Positions 1-5,590 of a DNA stretch of 7,640 nt are shown in pieces. Origin of the DNA: Candidatus Poribacteria bacterium (GTDB lineage: Bacteria; Poribacteria; WGA-4E; B28-G17); contig QNBQ01000055.1 of the NCBI GenBank assembly GCA_003645735.1, positions 1 to 7,640 on the forward strand, read 5' to 3'. A program made the translations under genes and the position numbers. The notes beneath the pieces are model-generated. The model was not told the DNA's origin, searched no databases, and worked only from the letters and a program-made list of their open reading frames with translations. The first letter of the stretch is position 1. The number at the start of each line of letters is the position of its first letter.

Positions 1-1377
1 ACGAAGATAGTCTGCACCATAGGGCCGGCGACGGAGGATGTCGATACGATCCGGCGGATGATAGACGCCGGGATGAACGTCGCCCGCATAAACTTCTCAC
101 ACGGCACGCACGACGAACACCTCCGGCAGATGGAGGCGGTGAGGGAGGCGTCGGAGAAAAGCGGCGTCCCCATCGCCATAATGCAGGATCTGTGCGGGCC
201 GAGGATAAGGGTCGGGGAAATCAAGGGGTCGATCGAGCTGCGCGAGGGCCAGATCGTGACGCTCGGCGGGGAGATACCGGTGACCTACCCGGAGCTTTAC
301 CGGGATCTGAAGCCGGGCGATAGGGTCATGCTAGCGGACGGCGAGATGGTGCTGGAGGTGGTCGAGGTAGGCGAGGAGGAGGTGAAGTGCAGGGTGGTGG
401 TCGGCGGCGAGCTGACGTCTCATAAGGGCATAAATCTGCCGGGCGTCTCTTTGAGCGTGCCGTCGATCACGGAGAAGGATTTGGAGGATCTGGAGTTCGG
501 CCTGAAAAACGGGGTCGATTGGGTGGCGATCTCCTTCGTCAGGAGCGCCGAGGACGTGAGGCTGATCAAGCGGAGGATAGCCGAGGCGGGGATGGACGTG
601 CCGGTCATAGCGAAGATAGAGAAGCACGAGGCCTTGAAGGAGCTTGATCGGATAATCGCCGAGGCGGACGGGGTGATGGTGGCAAGGGGCGATCTGGGGG
701 TCGAGCTGCCGCTTTGCGACGTGCCCATCCTGCAGAAGGAGATCATCAGGAAGGCCAACGACAGGGGCAAGCCGGTGATAACGGCGACGCAGATGCTGGC
801 CTCGATGATAGAGAGGCCGAGGCCGACCAGGGCGGAGGTGAGCGATGTGGCCAACGCGATCTTCGACGGGACGGACGCCGTGATGTTATCGGGGGAGACG
901 GCCATAGGGAAACATCCGGTCGAGGCGGTGGAGGTGATGGCGGAGGTGGCCGTCAAGGCCGAGGAGGCGATCGATTACGTTGGGATGATGGAGGCGAGGA
1001 GGATGTCGGCTGAGCCGGACGTGCCGGACGCCATAGCCCACGCCGCCTGTTACATCGCTCTGGACATCTCCGCCAAAGCGATAATCTGCTGCACCAGATC
1101 CGGCGCGACGGCCAGACTCGTATCCAAATACCGGCCCGGAATACCGATAATAGCCGTCACGCCCGATGAGAGGGTCCTGAGGAGGTTGACGCTGTTTTGG
1201 GGGGTTCATCCGTTTCTGATCGAGGAGATATCGAGCACCGATCGGCTAATTGCCAGGGCGAAGGAGGTCGCTTTGAGCTCGGGTTTCCTCTCCAAGGGGG
1301 ACAGGGTCGTCATCGTCGCCGGCCTGCCCACCGACAGGCCGGGCACCACCAACGCCATCAAGGCGGATGTGATTTGA
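1..1377 (+). CDS. pyk: Pyruvate kinase, 5'-partial
   Basis: Catalyses the last step of glycolysis in the cytoplasm: phosphoenolpyruvate + ADP to pyruvate + ATP. The frame is open from base 1 and begins TKIVCTIGPAT, the usual N-terminal strand of the family, so probably only a few residues are missing; the ATG at 58 is internal. Numbering from base 1, visible landmarks are NFSHG (31-35), the active-site signature VIAKIEKHEAL around Lys205 and Glu207, ARGDLG with Asp231, and ATQML with Thr263, followed by SGETA. The B domain lies roughly at residues 72-160. The allosteric-type C-terminal domain ends with GLPTDRPGTTNAIK. The 458 visible residues fit the usual ~470, with no extra C-terminal PEP-utilizer domain. 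The cation-site loop reads DLCGPRIRV (63-71) instead of DTKGPEIRT, which suggests K+ independence. The stop lies 15 bases before the antitoxin gene, so co-transcription is possible. Confidence 0.97.
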   Translation, partial: TKIVCTIGPATEDVDTIRRMIDAGMNVARINFSHGTHDEHLRQMEAVREASEKSGVPIAIMQDLCGPRIRVGEIKGSIELREGQIVTLGGEIPVTYPELYRDLKPGDRVMLADGEMVLEVVEVGEEEVKCRVVVGGELTSHKGINLPGVSLSVPSITEKDLEDLEFGLKNGVDWVAISFVRSAEDVRLIKRRIAEAGMDVPVIAKIEKHEALKELDRIIAEADGVMVARGDLGVELPLCDVPILQKEIIRKANDRGKPVITATQMLASMIERPRPTRAEVSDVANAIFDGTDAVMLSGETAIGKHPVEAVEVMAEVAVKAEEAIDYVGMMEARRMSAEPDVPDAIAHAACYIALDISAKAIICCTRSGATARLVSKYRPGIPIIAVTPDERVLRRLTLFWGVHPFLIEEISSTDRLIARAKEVALSSGFLSKGDRVVIVAGLPTDRPGTTNAIKADVI

Positions 1378-1378
1378 T

Positions 1379-1388
1379 GGGGGTGATC
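1379..1388 (+). promoter_or_regulatory. Extended Shine-Dalgarno site of the antitoxin gene
   Basis: GGGGGTGATC matches 9 of 10 bases of GGAGGTGATC, the complement of the common bacterial 16S rRNA 3' end. The GGGGG core sits 9 bases before the GTG at 1393, which supports that non-ATG start. The site begins just after the pyruvate kinase stop. It overlaps an 8-base palindrome, GTGATCAC (1383-1390), which the ribosome-binding match explains largely but not entirely. Confidence 0.6.
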
Positions 1389-1392
1389 ACAG

Positions 1393-1656
1393 GTGACAGA
1401 GGAGATCCGCATACCCATCCCAAAAGGGCTACCCGAATCCCTGAAGATGTCGAGGGAAGAGTTTGAAAGGGAAGCCCGCCTCCTGCTCGCCTGCAAACTT
1501 TTCGAGATGGGGAAGGTCTCGGCGGGGCTTGCCGCTCAGATCGCTGGCGTCGATAAGGTTTCCTTCCTCCACCTGCTCAGCAGATACGGAGTTCCGGCGA
1601 TAAACCTCAGGGACGAGGAAGTGGATCGGGAGATAGAGGCCTCCAGGGAGCTATGA
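1393..1656 (+). CDS. UPF0175 family antitoxin-like protein
   Basis: Small 87-residue protein of the UPF0175 family, typically encoded just upstream of DUF3368 PIN-domain nucleases and regarded as their antitoxin. The N-terminal part (IRIPIPKGLPESLKMS, residues 5-20) is the family's short beta strand and linker. Then comes a helix rich in Glu, Arg and Leu (21-38). A helix-turn-helix-like stretch follows (about 41-67; GKVSAGLAAQIAGV then FLHLLSRYGVP), the most conserved part of the family. The acidic tail (73-87) could contact the toxin. The GTG start is chosen because an extended ribosome-binding site lies at proper spacing and the family N-terminus follows at once. The last four bases overlap the toxin start as ATGA. 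Such proteins usually bind their partner and may repress their own promoter; neither can be shown here. GAA is used for 5 of 13 Glu, unlike the upstream kinase gene. Family call strong, function inferred. Confidence 0.88.
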   Translation: MTEEIRIPIPKGLPESLKMSREEFEREARLLLACKLFEMGKVSAGLAAQIAGVDKVSFLHLLSRYGVPAINLRDEEVDREIEASREL

Positions 1657-2138
1657 GGGAGCGAATTGGGGACACCTCACCCTTGATCTTCCTGGCGCAC
1701 CTCGACAGGCTCGGGCTGCTCAAAATCGGCGTTGAAAACGTGTTCGCGCCGAGGGCTGTTATTGAGGAGGTTTTCGTCAAAGAAGATGAGGCGACCGCCC
1801 GGATCAAAGAGGCGCTCTCACAATGGTTAAAGGAGTGCCGGATAGCCCGTCCGGAGCTGCTGGTTTTCCTCCGCGGCCTGGGAAAGGGAGAAGCGGAGGT
1901 TTTAGCTCAAGCGGTGGAAAGGGGAATAACCTCGGTGGTGCTCGATGATCTGGACGCGAGGCGAAGAGCGATCACCCTAGGCCTCAAGCCCATAGGAACC
2001 GTGGGCTTGTTGCTGGCGGCCAAGAGAAAGGGCTTGATCCGGTCGCTGAAAGAGGAGCTTGACAAGCTGGTAAGCAAAGGATTTCGAATATCCGATCAGC
2101 TGTGGGAGAGGGCTTTGAGGGAGGCCGGGGAGCTGTAG
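1653..2138 (+). CDS. DUF3368 PIN-domain nuclease, putative toxin
   Basis: 161-residue PIN-domain protein of the DUF3368 type, predicted to be a Mg2+/Mn2+-dependent ribonuclease that acts as the toxin of a type II module. The expected acidic residues are present: Asp7 in GDTSPLIFL, Glu38/Glu39 in APRAVIEEV, Glu80/Glu82 in GKGEAEVLA, and Asp98/Asp99/Asp101 in VVLDDLDARR. The tail (LKPIGTVGLLLAAKRKGLI, about 118-136) is the characteristic DUF3368 segment. The protein is full length for the family and the metal site looks intact, so it is probably active unless antitoxin is bound. The ATG at 1653 overlaps the antitoxin stop by four bases, implying translational coupling; an AGGGAG lies only 2 bases upstream, so coupling rather than a strong independent ribosome-binding site probably drives translation. 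Its stop lies 4 bases from the converging YibE/F gene. RNA target unknown. Confidence 0.9.
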   Translation: MRERIGDTSPLIFLAHLDRLGLLKIGVENVFAPRAVIEEVFVKEDEATARIKEALSQWLKECRIARPELLVFLRGLGKGEAEVLAQAVERGITSVVLDDLDARRRAITLGLKPIGTVGLLLAAKRKGLIRSLKEELDKLVSKGFRISDQLWERALREAGEL

Positions 2139-2142
2139 AAGA

Positions 2143-3294
2143 TCAAAACTTCGGCTTGGGTTTGCGGCAATACCAGAAGCCTGCGATCAGGGCGGTCAAG
2201 GGGATGGTCATAACCATCCCGATGCTCCCCGCCAGTATCCTCACCACCTCCGCCGATATGACCTCCACGCTCAAAAGCTGCATCCAGGTCTGGGCGAATA
2301 TCTTCGTCCCCAGCGAGGCCATCACCAGCAGCAGCCTCAGCCCGAAATAGGCGAAGACCAGCGTGTTGGACATCGTCCCCAAAACGTCCGTCCCGACGTT
2401 CATCCCCGCCCTTATCAGCCGCCAGGGGGTGATGTCCGGATCGGCCCGCTTTATCTCGTCCATCGCCGAGGCGACGTCTATCGACGCGTCCATCGCCACT
2501 CCCAAAACGCCTATGATCATCCCGCCCAGAAGCAACCTGCCGAAATCATACTGCGTCTTGGCCAACGCCTCAAGGATCGATGCCACGTTCGCCGTGGCCA
2601 TCCCCGTCAGATAAAGCTTCTTCTGGGCGTAGATCACCAACAGGACGGAGATCAAAACCCCGCCGATCGTCCCCAATATGGCCGAAAAACTCTTCCTGTT
2701 CGGCCCGATTATCATCAGCAACGCCACGATGGCTATCGCCGCCGATGTGACGCAGACGGACAGTATCGGGTCGATCCCCCTCCTCAACATCGGCAGCATG
2801 ATGAAGTAGATCGCCAGCCCCGAGAATATCAGCGCGAAAGCGTTCCTCACCCCCTGAACCCTGCCGACCAGCACGATCAACATCAGCAGCCCGCCGGTCA
2901 TGTAGATGATGAACCCGTCCCTGCTGTATTCCTGTATCAGCCCCATGGCGCTCAGCTTATCCCCCTCCCCGCTCACCCTGCACAGGATCACATCCCCCGC
3001 CGAGATATACCTGTTCATGAGCGGCAATCCGAGCGGCCTTATGACGTTCCTCAGGACGATCCTCTTCCCCTTGAACCTCCCGCCCAAAAGCTCCACTTCA
3101 AGCATGTGGTTGACGCTGCTGGGCTGTTCGAACACCTTGGTGTCGAGCAGCCTGACCACCCTCCCCTTGACGAACTCCGTCACCGCCCCGTCGCTCTCGC
3201 TTATGACCGCCGAGCTTCGAAGCGATACCAGGTAGAGCGTGTGCGTCAGCGCCATTATGACGAATATCGCCGCCGGGACGATCCATCTCCTCAT
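2143..3294 (-). CDS. YibE/F family multi-pass membrane protein
   Basis: 383-residue integral membrane protein of the YibE/F family, whose biochemical role is not established. One N-terminal hydrophobic segment (4-24) is followed by a soluble, probably extracytoplasmic beta-rich region (about 35-125, with VKGRVVRLLDTKVFEQ and YISAGDVILCRV). About seven more membrane segments follow, near 127-145, 152-170, 177-197, 205-223, 253-274, 305-328 and 349-375. The family-defining blocks are GVLGVAMDASIDVASAMDE (262-280) and MNVGTDVLGTMSNTLVFAYF (298-317); their Asp, Ser and Asn residues inside membrane segments suggest a transport or binding pathway, which is inference. The ATG at 3294 is preceded by GGGTGA (3301-3306) at 6-base spacing. 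It lies 34 bases after pbpC and probably belongs to the same transcript. The basic tail (CRKPKPKF) should be cytoplasmic. Confidence 0.88.
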   Translation of the reverse strand: MRRWIVPAAIFVIMALTHTLYLVSLRSSAVISESDGAVTEFVKGRVVRLLDTKVFEQPSSVNHMLEVELLGGRFKGKRIVLRNVIRPLGLPLMNRYISAGDVILCRVSGEGDKLSAMGLIQEYSRDGFIIYMTGGLLMLIVLVGRVQGVRNAFALIFSGLAIYFIMLPMLRRGIDPILSVCVTSAAIAIVALLMIIGPNRKSFSAILGTIGGVLISVLLVIYAQKKLYLTGMATANVASILEALAKTQYDFGRLLLGGMIIGVLGVAMDASIDVASAMDEIKRADPDITPWRLIRAGMNVGTDVLGTMSNTLVFAYFGLRLLLVMASLGTKIFAQTWMQLLSVEVISAEVVRILAGSIGMVMTIPLTALIAGFWYCRKPKPKF

Positions 3295-3328
3295 CTCGGC
3301 TCACCCGTCCCAAATTTTACCATAAACC
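3295..3328 (-). promoter_or_regulatory. Short pbpC-YibE/F intergenic gap
   Basis: This 34-base gap holds an AT-rich run (TATGGTAAAATTT on the minus strand, within 3311-3323) that loosely resembles a -10 element, and a GGGTGA ribosome-binding site at 3301-3306. No -35 hexamer stands at the right distance and there is no hairpin terminator after pbpC. Read-through from pbpC is the simplest reading; a weak internal promoter is possible but poorly supported. Confidence 0.3.
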
Positions 3329-5590
3329 TCACTGGATCGCGTGGACGGTTATCCTGGCGCGGGCCGATCGGCCGGCTGAATCGACCGCCACGATCTCATG
3401 TTCCCCCGGCCCCAAGCTTAGGAAACCGGCCTCGCCCGGCTCCGTCCTCAGGACGAACCTGCCGTCGGCGAACCAGAAGATCGGCCCCTCCCCTCCGCAG
3501 GCTTGAACCGGCACCCCCCTGACGTTCCGCAGGCCCAGCCCCAACACGTAGCCAGCCCCGTCGGTCGGGTGGATCAACCTCAGCTTCGACGGGCCGCCTT
3601 TGACCGATCGGTCGGCCTTTAAGCCCATGAAGGCCGCCACGAGCGGCGGATAGACCGTTATCGTCCTCCTCTCCAGCTCGCCCGGCCTGTATCTCCTCCA
3701 GGGGGAGGCCGGTCTCCCGGTCTTCGATTCGACGAGTATTGTTTTGTGAAACGGGCATCTCCTCGACGGAACACCGTTCCTGACCGCCCAGGTTAAAACC
3801 GCCTCCGGACACCCCTCCCCGGGCGGCAGGCCCGAAAGCGGGCAGACCTTTACCCTCACCAGATGGTCGAGGGCCATCGGTATCTCCTTCTCGTTCGATC
3901 CCAGAGCGGCCAGTATGTCGAAGGTCAGAGGGGCGGCGGCGACGGCGCCGACTATCCCCTCCGCCCCCTTCCCCGAGAAGTTCCCGACCCACACCCCAAC
4001 GGTGTAATCGTGTGTCAGACCGATACACCACGCGTCCCTCCTGCCCCAAGACGTGCCGGTCTTCCAATAGACGACGGCCTTCGGCGAGGAGAAGTTCGAG
4101 CCGTGCGGCGCATCGGGCCTTCCCCTCAGAGAAAGAGCTTTGAGCGTCAGGGAGACGGCACCCGGATCGAGCAGCTCCCCCTCGATCAGCGGATCGTCCT
4201 TCAGGATTCTGAACGGGCCGTGTCTCCCGCCCCGGGCAAGCGAGACGTAGAGGTTGGTCAGCTCTATCAGCTTCACCTCCATCCCTCCCGTTATGATCGT
4301 CAGCCCGTATTCCCTTTCCCCGACCGGCAGCCCGGCCCTCTCAAGCAGCGAGAGGAACCTCCTGTAGCCGGTCATCCTGAGCAGCTCGACGAAGGGGCAG
4401 TTGAGAGAGCGGGCCAACGCCTCCTCGGCCGTCACCAGCCCTCTGTATCTCCTCCCGAAGTTCTCAGGCCGGAACCCGCCCAGCTTCAACGGCACGTCGG
4501 GAAGCGCTGTCCTCGGGGTTATGACCCCCTCCTGAAGCGCCAGCGCGTAGAGGAAGGGTTTGAGCGCCGAGCCGGGGGAGCGGGAGATGTTGAAGCCGAT
4601 TATCTGGCCGCCGTGTTCCTCGTCCCAGTAGTCGGGCGAGCCGACCAGAGCCCGGATCTGCCTGGAGGAGTTCTCGATCACGACTACGCTCGCGTTGTAA
4701 GCGCCCAACTCCCTCAGCCTCGGCATATGGGCCTCCACGAAACCCTCGACGACCCGCTGTATCCCCCGGTCGAGCGTCGTGATCACGTCCGTTCCATCCG
4801 GGCGGAGCGATCGGACGTAATCGGCGGCGTGGGGCGCGTTGAAGGGCATCCTTCTGACCGACCTCGGTATCGGCTCGCCGATCGCCCTCTCGAACTCCTC
4901 GCCGGTTATCAGGCCGCGTTCCAGCATCCTCCTGAGAACCCTGTTCCGCGCCCTCAGGGCGAGCTTGGGGTCGCCCGTCAACGGGTTGCGGGTCGAGGGC
5001 GATTGGGGCAGGCAGACGAGGTAGGCGACCTCGGCGGGGGAGAGCTTGGAGGGAGGTTTGCCGAAATAGGCGAGCGACGCGGCGCCCACCCCCTCGAAAT
5101 TCCCCCCGTATGGCGCGCGGTTGAGGTAAAGCTCCAGGACGTGTCGCTTCCCCAGCCTCAGCTCCAATTGAACCGCTCGGAGGATCTCGATCAGCTTCGA
5201 CCTTATAGTCCGCGGCCTCGGCTCGATCAGCCTCACGAGCTGCATCGTCAGGGTCGAGCCGCCCGAAACGATCCTCCCCGCCCTCAGGTTCTGCCAGGCG
5301 GCCCTCATCAGCGAAAACGGGTTGACGCCTGGGTGATACCGGAAGAACCGATCCTCGTAGCAGATGGTCGCCTCGATCAGCAGCGGGTCGATCTCCTCAA
5401 GCGGCGTCCAGATCCGCCACCTCCCGTCCGACGCCAGGTAGGCCCTCATGATCGTCCCGTCCCTGAACCGGATGACCTGCGAGAGGGGAGGGATCAGATC
5501 CCTCGGGAGCGGGACGATCCAGGGGGAGGCGAGCGCCGCGATGAGGATCGCCGACACCCCGATGATCGCCGCCCTCGCCTTCGCCCTCAT
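3329..5590 (-). CDS. pbpC: Penicillin-binding protein 1C, bifunctional glycosyltransferase/transpeptidase
   Basis: Class A penicillin-binding protein of the PbpC type (753 residues), anchored in the inner membrane and acting on peptidoglycan. An N-terminal signal anchor (about 7-27) precedes the GT51 glycosyltransferase domain (about 55-230), with catalytic Glu79 in EDRFF, GGSTLTMQL (110-118) and Glu153 in LELYLNRAPYG. The transpeptidase domain (about 295-560) has all three penicillin-binding motifs: Ser341-x-x-Lys344 in SPGSALKP, Ser395-Leu-Asn397, and Lys510-Thr-Gly-Thr513. A C-terminal BiPBP_C-like module (about 665-750; LRLIHPTDGAGYVLG) marks it as PBP1C rather than PBP1A/1B. A Cys/His cluster lies between the domains (Cys583, Cys594, Cys612, His615). 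Its ATG overlaps the stop of the upstream A2M gene as ATGA; GAGGAG directly precedes the start and AAGGTG lies slightly further upstream. The pairing with A2M suggests a role in cell-wall repair or defence rather than bulk synthesis; this is inferred from known gene linkage. Confidence 0.96.
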   Translation of the reverse strand: MRAKARAAIIGVSAILIAALASPWIVPLPRDLIPPLSQVIRFRDGTIMRAYLASDGRWRIWTPLEEIDPLLIEATICYEDRFFRYHPGVNPFSLMRAAWQNLRAGRIVSGGSTLTMQLVRLIEPRPRTIRSKLIEILRAVQLELRLGKRHVLELYLNRAPYGGNFEGVGAASLAYFGKPPSKLSPAEVAYLVCLPQSPSTRNPLTGDPKLALRARNRVLRRMLERGLITGEEFERAIGEPIPRSVRRMPFNAPHAADYVRSLRPDGTDVITTLDRGIQRVVEGFVEAHMPRLRELGAYNASVVVIENSSRQIRALVGSPDYWDEEHGGQIIGFNISRSPGSALKPFLYALALQEGVITPRTALPDVPLKLGGFRPENFGRRYRGLVTAEEALARSLNCPFVELLRMTGYRRFLSLLERAGLPVGEREYGLTIITGGMEVKLIELTNLYVSLARGGRHGPFRILKDDPLIEGELLDPGAVSLTLKALSLRGRPDAPHGSNFSSPKAVVYWKTGTSWGRRDAWCIGLTHDYTVGVWVGNFSGKGAEGIVGAVAAAPLTFDILAALGSNEKEIPMALDHLVRVKVCPLSGLPPGEGCPEAVLTWAVRNGVPSRRCPFHKTILVESKTGRPASPWRRYRPGELERRTITVYPPLVAAFMGLKADRSVKGGPSKLRLIHPTDGAGYVLGLGLRNVRGVPVQACGGEGPIFWFADGRFVLRTEPGEAGFLSLGPGEHEIVAVDSAGRSARARITVHAIQ

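Noticed and set aside
420..956. 178-codon open frame antisense to pyruvate kinase
   Set aside because: Ser/Ile/Ala-rich translation without a family resemblance, fully inside the conserved kinase gene; its apparent hydrophobicity is the reverse-frame image of the kinase codons.
1383..1390. GTGATCAC palindrome as a definite operator
   Set aside because: Most of it coincides with an extended match to the 16S rRNA 3' end, which explains it without an operator; kept only as a low-interest observation.
3311..3323. Possible promoter before YibE/F
   Set aside because: A TAAAAT-like run is present but no -35 hexamer lies about 17 bases upstream; the gap is too short and the match too weak to call a promoter.
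3396..4067. 223-codon minus-strand open frame overlapping pbpC in another frame
   Set aside because: Arg/Gly-rich shadow of the same strand; pbpC in its own frame carries KTGT and the C-terminal domain across this stretch.
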